From positions 1 to 22,142 of the forward strand of contig CAYONQ010000041.1 in NCBI GenBank assembly GCA_964405375.1: a DNA stretch of 22,142 nucleotides, given 5' to 3'. Positions 5,226 through 14,019 of this stretch are shown in pieces (the first letter of the stretch is position 1; the number at the start of each line of letters is the position of its first letter). The translations under genes and the position numbers were made by a program. The DNA is from CAYONQ01 sp964405375 (GTDB lineage: Bacteria > Planctomycetota > Phycisphaerae > Sedimentisphaerales > Anaerobacaceae). The notes under the pieces are model-generated. The model searched no databases, had not been told where the DNA came from, and saw only the letters and a program-made list of their open reading frames with translations.

Positions 5226-8195
5226 ATGAAGAATTTAAAGGCGGTTCTGTGTGTTGCTTTAATTTTGCTGTCCTCTCAAACTGGTATGTGCGATTCCCGT
5301 TGCGTTTCCTTGAATGGCCAGTGGCAAATCTGGTTCGACACATCGGCTCAGTGGCAAAAGGAGAAGGTATTTTTACAGCCGGACGATTTAAGCCGGGTAC
5401 CTCGATACTTACCGACCGTCGGCTGGGATGAGATGTTAAAACAGGGTGAGCCGATTCCGGTACCCTCTACCTGGGAGGAGAAATATCCCCAGTTCGACGG
5501 CGTAGCGTGGTACTGGCGGGAATTAGAAATCCCGCAGGAATATCAAGGAAAAGTCCTTCGGCTTAAATTCTGGGCGGTGCGGCACCGTGCAGAAGTCTAT
5601 CTTAATAAGAAGCTTATCGGATATAGCATGGAGGGCTCTACGCCCTTTGAGGTGGATATTTCCGATGCTGTTAATTACGGGCGCAAAAATCTCTTAGCGG
5701 TTCGCGTAACCGACCCCGGCGGCGGCGACAACTGGCGGGATTACAATCCAATCGCCTTCGGCGGGGTCAATCTGCCGGACAGCCATAACTTCGGCGGAAT
5801 CTGGCAGGATGTAGAGCTGCTGGTAACTGAGCCGTTGTATGTTGAAGATGTTTACGTTCAGCCGCAGCAGGACCTAAAGACCGTCCGTATCCAGACGACC
5901 CTACAGAATAAGGGGCCGGATTTAAGAGGCAAGCTTATCTTTCAAGTTACCGCTTACGGACAAAACAACAGTGAAACTATTATCGAGCACGAAGAAGAGG
6001 TCGTTTTTCCCGCTAACGAGCAAAGGGTGGTTGAAAACAGTATCGTCATACCGAAGCCGAGGTTGTGGACTCCGGAAAGTCCGTCTCTTTACAACTTGAA
6101 GGTTACTTTGCTCTGCGAAGCTACGCAAAGCAGAGCAGTAAAGCAGGCGGAAAAGGTGTTCGACACCTGCAGCACCCGTTTCGGAATGCGCTTTTTTACA
6201 GAAAAGAACGGGGACTTATACCTTAACGGAAAACGAATCTTCTTAAAATGCTGCATTAGCTGGGGGTACTATCCTAAGACTATCGCCTATCCGAGTAAGG
6301 AACTGGCGGAGAGAGAAATCAAAACGGCAAAGCTATTAGGATTAAATGCCCTTTCTGCACACAGGACCTGCGCAACGCCTGTTCTGCTGGATATGGCGGA
6401 TACGTTAGGGTTGATGATACATCAGGAGCCCGGCGGAGCGCCGCGCCGGGGACATAGAAATGCCCGGAACTCCGCCGAGGAATTCGAGAGAGAGCTGTTC
6501 CTTCAGAAATTTCAACGGCTGGTCCGCAGAGACCGAAATCACCCCTCGTTAATATGGTGGAACTGTGCCAATGAAAGGCAGGTGAACGCAAACAATTTAA
6601 GCGATTACATCGACCGAATGATGAGGATGGTGCACGAAGAAGACCCGTCCCGGCTTTTGACGTATAGCTCCGAGAGCGGTTTTATACCGATGTTGCGGCC
6701 ATACGAGAACCAATACGCCGTGCTGATGGACGTGCATACGGTCTTGAATAAGCCGACTGTCTGGCGGGACCGCCTTTACCTTGAGCATCTGCATTTTTCG
6801 CCGCCCAGCGCCGATATGGCCCTGTTTAACGGCGAGAGCCGGTGCTTTACGGCGCTTTCGGATTTGCCGAAGCTCGTTGAGCAATACGCCCCTGTTATAC
6901 CGAAATCGGACGGCGCAGCAGTTAAAGATTGGCTGGAGCTGTTAAGCCGAAATTTTAACCGGCTCGGGCTGAAAGAAGATTTTAACGACCCGGGCAATTT
7001 CTGCCGGCTTACGGGGACAGTTCAGGGAACAGGATTCGCCCGGCTGGCAGAGGCGATGCGATTGAACCCTCGAATCGACGGCTTCGCCCTGAACGGCTGG
7101 CACTGCCATCATATCTTAGGGACATCGGGGATGGTGGATATGTTCCGTAACCCGAAGTTTGCGCCGGAAATCCTCGCTGATGCGATGAAGCCGCTTCATC
7201 TGGCGATAACACCTTTGCCCTCTGTCGGCTATAGCGACGAAGAGATATCGATTAAAATTACGCTAATCAATGAGACAGACGTTTCAGGTACTTACGAGCT
7301 AACAGTTCAGATAACCGACCCCGATGAGAAGAAGATTTTCGAGGATAGAAAAAAAGTCGATTTGAAACCCGGCTGCGAAACGTTTGTTCAGCCATTGGCG
7401 GAATATCATAAGGGCTTTAACGGTAAAAGCGGCTATTACCACATCCACACCAGGCTGGAAAATAAAGGCAAAGCAATCGTTCACGGGAAAAGGGACATTC
7501 TTATTCAAAACATCGAGGATTTAAGACTGCCGGAAGCTAAAATTTATTATTTTGACGGGCAGAACGCAATTTCGCACTATCTGGATAAGAGGCAAACCTT
7601 CTGGATGCGGTGGGAAGAGAAATTTGCCCACTTTTATACAAAGGACATCATCTTTCTGCTCAGTCGATATACGAAAAATGAATATGTCGGCAAGCGGCTG
7701 CCCCGTGTTCTGGAAATGGTTCGCAGAGGTGATGCAACCCTTGTCTGGATGGAACAAGATATGCAATATGCGGACGAGATGCTGGAGGTTTTAAGAAAAG
7801 AGGGTGTCCTTGCAGCCGATGCTCAGCCGCTTGAATATCCACGGAAGGCGTGGTTAGGAGGATGGGAATTTTGTAAAAAACATCCAATTTTTGACGGGCT
7901 TCCAGGTCCTGCCGTTTTTGACTGGCAATACGGCGAGGTCTTTGCCCCGTGGGGGATACGGGACTTCCCCGGTGAGACGATTGCAGGGCTCTGCCAGGCG
8001 CCGCCTGTTATGGCGACTACCGTCGGGGTGATACCGCACGGCGAAGGCAAAATTATCTTTTGCAGTCTGAATCTTATGGAGCTTTTAGGCAGAAATCCCG
8101 TGGCGGACCGAATTTTTGCACAACTGATAAAATTTGCCCTTCCATCTGAGAAACCGGCACCTGCAGAATCGCACCTTTCTAACAAACGACAATAA
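5226..8195 (+). CDS. secreted glycoside hydrolase family 2 protein (beta-galactosidase-like)
   Basis: This is a predicted exported polysaccharide-degrading enzyme. Residues 1-24 form a signal peptide (MKNLKAVLCVALILLSS, cleaved near C22-D23). A jelly-roll sugar-binding domain follows (SLNGQWQIWFD through GGIWQDVELL, about 28-205), then an immunoglobulin-like domain (about 206-320) and a TIM barrel (about 325-680). The barrel carries the acid/base motif NE in WWNCANE (E450) and a likely nucleophile in FNGESR (E537), an 87-residue spacing plausible for GH2. A beta-sandwich follows, and about residues 770-980 resemble a catalytically unneeded glutamine-amidotransferase-like domain, as seen in large secreted glycosidases. 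ATG at 5226 has GAGGG about nine bases upstream. The substrate cannot be read; beta-galactoside, glucuronide and mannoside remain possible. Confidence 0.85.
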   Translation: MKNLKAVLCVALILLSSQTGMCDSRCVSLNGQWQIWFDTSAQWQKEKVFLQPDDLSRVPRYLPTVGWDEMLKQGEPIPVPSTWEEKYPQFDGVAWYWRELEIPQEYQGKVLRLKFWAVRHRAEVYLNKKLIGYSMEGSTPFEVDISDAVNYGRKNLLAVRVTDPGGGDNWRDYNPIAFGGVNLPDSHNFGGIWQDVELLVTEPLYVEDVYVQPQQDLKTVRIQTTLQNKGPDLRGKLIFQVTAYGQNNSETIIEHEEEVVFPANEQRVVENSIVIPKPRLWTPESPSLYNLKVTLLCEATQSRAVKQAEKVFDTCSTRFGMRFFTEKNGDLYLNGKRIFLKCCISWGYYPKTIAYPSKELAEREIKTAKLLGLNALSAHRTCATPVLLDMADTLGLMIHQEPGGAPRRGHRNARNSAEEFERELFLQKFQRLVRRDRNHPSLIWWNCANERQVNANNLSDYIDRMMRMVHEEDPSRLLTYSSESGFIPMLRPYENQYAVLMDVHTVLNKPTVWRDRLYLEHLHFSPPSADMALFNGESRCFTALSDLPKLVEQYAPVIPKSDGAAVKDWLELLSRNFNRLGLKEDFNDPGNFCRLTGTVQGTGFARLAEAMRLNPRIDGFALNGWHCHHILGTSGMVDMFRNPKFAPEILADAMKPLHLAITPLPSVGYSDEEISIKITLINETDVSGTYELTVQITDPDEKKIFEDRKKVDLKPGCETFVQPLAEYHKGFNGKSGYYHIHTRLENKGKAIVHGKRDILIQNIEDLRLPEAKIYYFDGQNAISHYLDKRQTFWMRWEEKFAHFYTKDIIFLLSRYTKNEYVGKRLPRVLEMVRRGDATLVWMEQDMQYADEMLEVLRKEGVLAADAQPLEYPRKAWLGGWEFCKKHPIFDGLPGPAVFDWQYGEVFAPWGIRDFPGETIAGLCQAPPVMATTVGVIPHGEGKIIFCSLNLMELLGRNPVADRIFAQLIKFALPSEKPAPAESHLSNKRQ

Positions 8196-8201
8196 AGAAA
8201 G

Positions 8202-8228
8202 TTTCGGAGCGGTGCCGAAATTGTTTTC
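8202..8228 (+). terminator. possible terminator after the GH2 gene
   Basis: TTTCGG (8202-8207) pairs with CCGAAA (8215-8220) across a seven-base loop and is followed by TTGTTTTCC. It begins seven bases after the GH2 stop. The stem is short, so efficiency is uncertain. Confidence 0.4.
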
Positions 8229-8302
8229 CTTGACATCCGTGCAATTCACCTGTATTTGTCCTTTTCTAAATTTTATTCTTGAAACGGCCGATTAGTAAAT
8301 AG

Positions 8303-8322
8303 ATTCCTGCTTTCGCAGGAAT
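8303..8322. repeat. ATTCCTGC hairpin, REP-like family
   Basis: ATTCCTGC (8303-8310) and GCAGGAAT (8315-8322) pair around a TTTC loop and are followed by GACA. It belongs with 13658-13677 and 18374-18393, which share the ATTC...GAAT arms, a four-base loop and the adjoining TGTCATTC context. Confidence 0.6.
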
Positions 8323-8355
8323 GACAATTAAGTATCTGCGGTAAGAAAGCTAAAA

Positions 8356-10725
8356 ATGGCGAAGTCGGGTTCAAATAAGAAATCACTGGTAATCGTCGAG
8401 TCGCCCGCCAAGGCCAGTACGATAAACAGGTATCTCGGCGCCGGCTTTGAGGTAAAGGCCTCGATGGGGCACATCCGCGATTTGCCCTCAAAGGGCCTCA
8501 ACGTGGATATAGAAAATAACTTCGAGCCGACCTATCGTTTAATACCGGGCAAAAAGCGAACGGTAACATCCTTAAAGGCGGCTGCGAAAAAATGCAGCGA
8601 CCTTTACCTCGCTACCGACCTTGACCGTGAAGGCGAGGCAATTGCCTGGCACCTCGCACAAATCCTCGATGTGCCGCAGGGGAAAGTCTATCGCGTGATT
8701 TTCAATGCGATAACCAAACCGGCGATAACAAGCGCCTTCGACAGGCCCGGCAAGCTCGATATGGGCAAGGTTATGGCCCAGCAGGCCAGGCGAATTCTCG
8801 ATAGAATCGTCGGATATAAGATAAGCCCCCTGCTGTGGAAAAAAATCGCCCGCGGGCTGTCGGCGGGACGGGTGCAGTCCGTCACCGTTAAAATGATTGT
8901 CGAAAGAGAAAGACAGATTCGCAGCTTCGAACCCAAAGAGTACTGGCTTATCCCCGCTGTCTTTACCACTGATTCCCAAAGCGACCACCGTCAGCAGTGG
9001 CTCGATTTTACGGCTGTGAAAACTGAAAAAGACAAGCCGCCGACAATCGCAGAACAAAACAAGTGGCTCACCGAACACAACGCCTTTAAGGCCCAGCTTG
9101 ACAAAATCGGCGATAAGAAGTTCGAGGCGTCCAGCAGTGAACAGGCCGAGGAGGTATTCAACGCCCTAAAGCAGGCAAAGTTTAAGCTCGCCGGTATGCA
9201 GACCAGGCAATCCGTCTCCCGGCCATCGGCGCCGTTTATAACCTCCACGTTGCAGCAGACCGCTTCAAATCGGCTGGGCTTCTCGGCAAAGAGAACTATG
9301 GCGGTTGCCCAGCAGCTATACGAAGGCCTTGATTTGGGCTCGATGGGACATCTCGGGCTTATTACATATATGAGAACCGACAGCACGCATCTGGCACCTG
9401 AAGCAATCAGCGAGGTACGCGGCTATATCGGCAGGCACCTCGGCAGCGATTATCTGCCGGAAAAGGCCAACGTTTACACCTCAAAAAGAACCGCCCAGCA
9501 GGCACACGAGGCAATTCGTCCGACCGACCCCGACCTTGCGCCGTCCGATATAAAGTCGCTGATAACCGGCGACCAATTCAAACTCTATGACTTGATATGG
9601 CGTCGCTTTATATCCTGCCAGATGGCACCGGCCAGATGGAATGTAACAAATCTAAATATCGCCGCTGAGACCTCGCTCGGCCGGTGCTGGTACAAAGCCA
9701 GCGGCAGAACTCTAATCTTCGACGGCTATACGAAACTCTGGCCCACCACATCAAGCGAGCAGCGACTGCCCGCAATGAAACCCGGTCAGCAGTTGGCAGC
9801 GGTTGACATCAAACCCGAGCAGCACTTTACCAAGCCGCCTGCCCGATATACCGAGGGCTCGCTGGTAAGGGCACTCGAAAAAGAGGGTATCGGCAGGCCG
9901 AGCACCTATGCCCCAATCATAAGCACCATTCAGGATAGGGGCTACGTCGAGCAGAAAGACAAAAACTTCTTTGCAACCGACCTCGGCGAGATAGTTACCG
10001 ACAAACTAAACGAGTATTTCCCCAAAATAATGGACATCGCCTTCACCCGTCATATGGAAGAGCAGTTAGACAAAATCGAAGAGCAGCACCTCGACTGGCT
10101 CGAGGTTTTGAAAGAGTTTTACGGCCCATTCGAACAAAACCTCGACACGGCCACCAAACAGATGAAGCACGCCAAGGCCGAGACCAGCCCCAGTGAATAT
10201 AAATGTCCCCGATGCGGTGAGCAGTTAGTTTACAGATTCGGCAAAAACGGAAGGTTCCTGAGCTGCTCGACGTACCCGGACTGCAAATTTGCCTGCCCCT
10301 GCGATAAAGATGGCCGGATGGTCGAGCAGAAGACCAGCGAACATAAATGCCCCCTCTGCGGTAAGCCAATGATATATAAGCGGGGCCGATTCGGCCCGTT
10401 CCTCGGATGCAGCGATTACCCCAACTGCAAAACCACCCTTAAGCTCGACAAAGATGGCAACGTCCTGCCGGCAAAAAAACCGGCAGAACCAACCGGCGTA
10501 AAGTGCTACAAGTGCAAAGAAGGAGAACTCGTAATCAGGCAGGGCAAAAAAGGGCCTTTCCTGGGCTGCAACAGGTTCCCGAAGTGTCGAACCATTATCA
10601 GTATTAAGCAATTAGACAATCTAAAAAAATTACAGTCCGCCGGACAATGGCCGCCCGAAACAATCGAACAGGCCGACAAACTGCTCGGAAAAAAACCCCC
10701 AAAAACCACAAAAACCAAAAGATAA
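8356..10725 (+). CDS. topA: DNA topoisomerase I (type IA)
   Basis: This enzyme relaxes negatively supercoiled DNA by single-strand passage. The Toprim domain opens with SLVIVESPAKASTINRYLG and carries the metal-binding TDLDREGEAIAWHL. SAGRVQSV and the catalytic tyrosine in GLITYMRTDST (Y338) follow, then EGSLVRALEKEGIGRPSTYAPII. Three C-terminal Cys4 zinc ribbons are visible, at about residues 617-650, 667-694 and 717-745 (CPRCG, CPLCG, CYKCKEG). At 789 residues it is a normal length for TopA. No strong SD precedes ATG 8356. It is followed by repeats and then a bidirectional terminator facing the minus-strand PEP-CTERM genes. Confidence 0.97.
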   Translation: MAKSGSNKKSLVIVESPAKASTINRYLGAGFEVKASMGHIRDLPSKGLNVDIENNFEPTYRLIPGKKRTVTSLKAAAKKCSDLYLATDLDREGEAIAWHLAQILDVPQGKVYRVIFNAITKPAITSAFDRPGKLDMGKVMAQQARRILDRIVGYKISPLLWKKIARGLSAGRVQSVTVKMIVERERQIRSFEPKEYWLIPAVFTTDSQSDHRQQWLDFTAVKTEKDKPPTIAEQNKWLTEHNAFKAQLDKIGDKKFEASSSEQAEEVFNALKQAKFKLAGMQTRQSVSRPSAPFITSTLQQTASNRLGFSAKRTMAVAQQLYEGLDLGSMGHLGLITYMRTDSTHLAPEAISEVRGYIGRHLGSDYLPEKANVYTSKRTAQQAHEAIRPTDPDLAPSDIKSLITGDQFKLYDLIWRRFISCQMAPARWNVTNLNIAAETSLGRCWYKASGRTLIFDGYTKLWPTTSSEQRLPAMKPGQQLAAVDIKPEQHFTKPPARYTEGSLVRALEKEGIGRPSTYAPIISTIQDRGYVEQKDKNFFATDLGEIVTDKLNEYFPKIMDIAFTRHMEEQLDKIEEQHLDWLEVLKEFYGPFEQNLDTATKQMKHAKAETSPSEYKCPRCGEQLVYRFGKNGRFLSCSTYPDCKFACPCDKDGRMVEQKTSEHKCPLCGKPMIYKRGRFGPFLGCSDYPNCKTTLKLDKDGNVLPAKKPAEPTGVKCYKCKEGELVIRQGKKGPFLGCNRFPKCRTIISIKQLDNLKKLQSAGQWPPETIEQADKLLGKKPPKTTKTKR

Positions 10726-10731
10726 TAAAGT

Positions 10732-10881
10732 ATAAATCCTAAATCCCAATCTCTAAACTCTAAACAATCATAAAATACAAAATTCATAAGCTCAACCCCC
10801 TTTTGTTTTGAATTTCGAGCTTTGGTAATTTGAATTTGTTTAGGACTTAGGATTTAGATATTAGGATTTAAATCCTAAATT
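10732..10881. repeat. two inverted heptamer arrays downstream of topA
   Basis: 10732-10787 reads as consecutive heptamers ATAAATC, CTAAATC, CCAATCT, CTAAACT, CTAAACA, ATCATAA, AATACAA, AATTCAT. 10840-10881 reads as TTAGGAC, TTAGGAT, TTAGATA, TTAGGAT, TTAAATC, CTAAATT, with further 7-base-like text from 10810. The first array is roughly the reverse complement of the second. No gene is supported between the topA stop and the terminator at 10955. Confidence 0.65.
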
Positions 10882-10954
10882 ATAGCAGGGTCGCTTGAAA
10901 CAGCCGGGCCAATAGGCGAGCAATTACTCATTCATAAGGATACTGAAGCTATTA

Positions 10955-10988
10955 AAAAACCGGAAGGCATATCTGCCTTCCGGTTTTT
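10955..10988. terminator. bidirectional rho-independent terminator
   Basis: AAAAACCGGAAGGCA (10955-10969) and TGCCTTCCGGTTTTT (10974-10988) pair perfectly around TATC. There is an A-run on one side and a T-run on the other, so it can stop transcription from topA and from the convergent PEP-CTERM genes. Confidence 0.9.
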
Positions 10989-11096
10989 CCCTTAGCTTTG
11001 CTATAGCTTCCGCCAAAGATAGGGGGGGGCAAATTTGATTATCGCTTCTTTACACGTATTCCTTCACCAAAAACTTTGACCTTTTTCACAATCTCT

Positions 11097-11774
11097 TTAT
11101 GAACTGTTCTTTCCGATACACTTGTATCTGTTACGCCTGTTCTTTGCCCCTTGTTTTCTCATCAATGCCAGCATGCCCACAGCCAATAGTATTCCCGTCG
11201 CCGGCTCCGGTATGGGTACTGGAAAATCCTCATCTTGATCTTGCGGCGGGGTTGGAAAATCATTTCCCTCCTCCGGGGCTGGGAAATCCTCCTCCTCTTC
11301 TTCAGGCCATTCCGGCCATCGCCATTTGCGTGGTCTCCAACCGCCACCACCACCTCCGCCACGCCGAGCGTAATCTGCAGTACTGCGTCTCAAACCACCA
11401 CCAGGCATACTCTTTGGCTCTATCTCCACGGGCAAAAGCTCAAAGCTGGCCCGCTCAAACACCGCAATAACGATTTTCGGCGCATCAAGATATACGATAG
11501 TGGTGTTTGCCATTGAGTCGCTGACGTCACCCAGCCAGTAAACGAACTGATAGCCGGGCTTTGGAACGGCGGTCAGAGTAACCTCCTCATCCAGCTCAAA
11601 GCGATACACCCCTGCGTCCGGAGTTACTGTGCCGCCCTGAGGCGGGGTTTGCTGAAGCAAAAGCACGGTACCGCCCATCTGGCAGTACGCCGGCCCAGCC
11701 AGACCCGCCGCAATAACCGCAACGGCTAATACTACAAACCGCCATTTAACGAATATCAAATTATTGGTCATCAT
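11097..11774 (-). CDS. PEP-CTERM exported protein with InlB-like repeat
   Basis: This is an exported or surface protein of unknown role. After a signal peptide (hydrophobic core FVVLAVAVIAAGLAG, cleavage near AYC-Q), residues about 33-110 resemble a divergent InlB B-repeat (GGTVTPDAG, then YQFVYWLGDVSDSMANTTI). A glycine run and Arg/Trp-rich patch follow, then an acidic proline-rich linker and the sorting tail PIPEPATGILLAVGMLALMRK. PEP-CTERM tails are recognised by exosortase, but no exosortase gene lies in this window. ATG 11774 is preferred; a TTG precedes it and a second ATG follows it, and there is no clear SD. It is the last gene of a three-gene minus-strand cluster, 39 bases after the next stop. 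Confidence 0.8.
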   Translation of the reverse strand: MMTNNLIFVKWRFVVLAVAVIAAGLAGPAYCQMGGTVLLLQQTPPQGGTVTPDAGVYRFELDEEVTLTAVPKPGYQFVYWLGDVSDSMANTTIVYLDAPKIVIAVFERASFELLPVEIEPKSMPGGGLRRSTADYARRGGGGGGGWRPRKWRWPEWPEEEEEDFPAPEEGNDFPTPPQDQDEDFPVPIPEPATGILLAVGMLALMRKQGAKNRRNRYKCIGKNSS

Positions 11775-11813
11775 CAATCTGCTGCCGCTGTAAAATTAGT
11801 TGTTCAAGCGTTA

Positions 11814-12455
11814 CTAAACAGACCTTCTCCGCCCTGCAAAAAGCATCGCACCGCCGATGCCAAGCAACGCTATCACACTGGGTTCAGGCACAGCCGGAAA
11901 CTCGCCCCTTTCGGTGCTTATCTCATAATCGCCTGGAACAGGTGAACGGTCGCTGCTGAATACCAAAAACCACGAATGCTCGCTGGCAGCTAAAATCTCT
12001 GCCCCAAATTCCCAGACCGCTTTCACATTGGATTCAGCAAAATGTTTCCAGGTTGCAGCTACTCCGCTATCCGGCGTATCCTCAACCGAATCGATGCTGT
12101 CTTCATATACATCCATAGGGACTTCCTCGAGGTTGAACACGGCAAAATACTCAACCGCTTGCTCACTGGCAGGGTAATCGTTAAGTATCTGATATGCGTA
12201 GATGTATCGGCCTTCGAATTGGTTTTCTATCTCCACGCTGATGAATTCGCCTGCGTAAGCCACTGTATCATAGACGGCAAAGTCTATACGCCCACGGAGA
12301 TAGCTGTCATCTACCGCAATGTCATAGTACCTGCTGCCCTGCCAGTAACCATCTTCGTACGAGCTAATCGGCAGCAGCGTAGCGGATGCGCTCTGCACAA
12401 GTAACGTTGCGACAACCAACAAACTAAGTAATCTGATTTTCATTATCGCTCTCAT
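11814..12455 (-). CDS. PEP-CTERM exported protein, function unknown
   Basis: The 213-residue precursor has a signal peptide (LLSLLVVATLLVQSASA, cleavage near residue 25), an acidic beta-rich middle with no family I recognise, and a clear tail VPEPSVIALLGIGGAMLFAGRRRSV-like (PEP motif, hydrophobic helix, arginine cluster). The export and exosortase processing are inferred from the tail. ATG 12455 has AAAGGTGA a few bases upstream; a second ATG four codons in is possible. Its ATG overlaps the stop of a candidate 28-codon ORF (ATGA), suggesting coupling to the upstream PEP-CTERM gene. Confidence 0.75.
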   Translation of the reverse strand: MRAIMKIRLLSLLVVATLLVQSASATLLPISSYEDGYWQGSRYYDIAVDDSYLRGRIDFAVYDTVAYAGEFISVEIENQFEGRYIYAYQILNDYPASEQAVEYFAVFNLEEVPMDVYEDSIDSVEDTPDSGVAATWKHFAESNVKAVWEFGAEILAASEHSWFLVFSSDRSPVPGDYEISTERGEFPAVPEPSVIALLGIGGAMLFAGRRRSV

Positions 12456-12538
12456 ATTTCACCTTTCTCTGTTAAAGAATATTCATCAAACTCGCTGGGC
12501 CGTTTGTTTGCCCAATGACGTAAATCGTTCTTATTCAA
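12452..12538 (-). CDS. candidate 28-residue ORF linking two PEP-CTERM genes
   Basis: A TTG-initiated frame begins four bases after the near-perfect SD AAGGAGGT (12542-12549). That SD overlaps the stop codon of the upstream PEP-CTERM gene. The peptide starts MNKNDLRHWANKRPSEF and ends KGEI, soluble and charged, without a signal or membrane segment. Its TGA overlaps the ATG of the downstream PEP-CTERM gene. Such exact coupling at both ends supports translation, perhaps to carry ribosomes across the 92-base junction. I know no homologue. The alternative is a chance frame behind a chance SD. Confidence 0.5.
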   Translation of the reverse strand: MNKNDLRHWANKRPSEFDEYSLTEKGEI

Positions 12539-12547
12539 ATAACCTCC

Positions 12548-13282
12548 TTAAACAGACCGTTTTCTCCGAGTAAAAGTTATTAATGCTCCCATCCCAAGCA
12601 GGACAATTGTGGCCGGTTCGGGAACGGCTCTTACCTCCACAACAAAGTCGTTGTAGTCCCTGTCCGTCCGAGCAGAAGGCAAATCTTCAAAAAACAGCAT
12701 CCATACCGTCCGGTCGGTTTCAAGACCCTCTATTTTGTAAGTGACTATATGGTCGCGGGGACATGGCTCATCGTTTGCGGAAACCAGCGACCACCATTCA
12801 AATCTGTCGGGTTGAATGCCCCACAGAAAGTCGCATCCTATACCGAAGTCAACCGACTGGCCCACTGCGGTGAGAAGTTCTTCATAGCCGTTTGTCTCCA
12901 GCCCACCACCATTGTGGCCAAACGATTGGTTAAAGACCGCATACCTGGCCTTGGCCTCCGCAGTTATGATGGCTATGCTGCCTGTCCATATCTGGTCCGC
13001 TGCTTCGCCGACCTCACCCGTAACTATGTCGAGAGCGGGTGTTCCTCCCCCCTTGAAATCATCAATTCGATAAGCTGTAACCGTATTGTTGGAGTATCTT
13101 GTCCACATACCATATATGAGTGGGATTCCCTGCCCGGCAAAAGTCCCGCCGTAAATACCACCAAAGATTTCAGCGTGGTTCTTGTCGCCGGCGGGCGGTT
13201 GATGCACCGCCGTATAGCCGCCAAAGGTCGGGACGACCGATGTCGCAACAATCAATGAACTCAATAACCCTGTTTTTATCAT
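12548..13282 (-). CDS. PEP-CTERM exported protein with DUF4114-like end
   Basis: This is an exported protein of unknown function. I place the start at ATG 13282 (MIKTGLLSSLIVATSVVPTFG, a proper signal peptide; 244 residues); ATG 13330 would add 16 basic residues in front of it. The mature part contains WTGSIAIITAEAKARYAVFNQ and ends with VWMLFFEDLPSARTDRDYNDFVVEV, the acidic DYND signature I associate with DUF4114 domains. The sorting tail VPEPATIVLLGMGALITFTRRKR follows. It is the first gene of the cluster, so the long upstream spacer probably holds the promoter. Confidence 0.8.
   Translation of the reverse strand: MIKTGLLSSLIVATSVVPTFGGYTAVHQPPAGDKNHAEIFGGIYGGTFAGQGIPLIYGMWTRYSNNTVTAYRIDDFKGGGTPALDIVTGEVGEAADQIWTGSIAIITAEAKARYAVFNQSFGHNGGGLETNGYEELLTAVGQSVDFGIGCDFLWGIQPDRFEWWSLVSANDEPCPRDHIVTYKIEGLETDRTVWMLFFEDLPSARTDRDYNDFVVEVRAVPEPATIVLLGMGALITFTRRKRSV

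Positions 13283-14019
<737 letters not shown>

Noticed and set aside
7823..8236. 137-codon minus-strand frame at the end of the GH2 gene
   Set aside because: It overlaps the coherent C-terminal domain of GH2 and its translation has no recognisable features.
12042..13258. Plus-strand frames of 120 and 169 codons opposite the PEP-CTERM genes
   Set aside because: The minus-strand products have signal peptides and PEP-CTERM tails; the plus-strand translations show neither coherent domains nor start signals.
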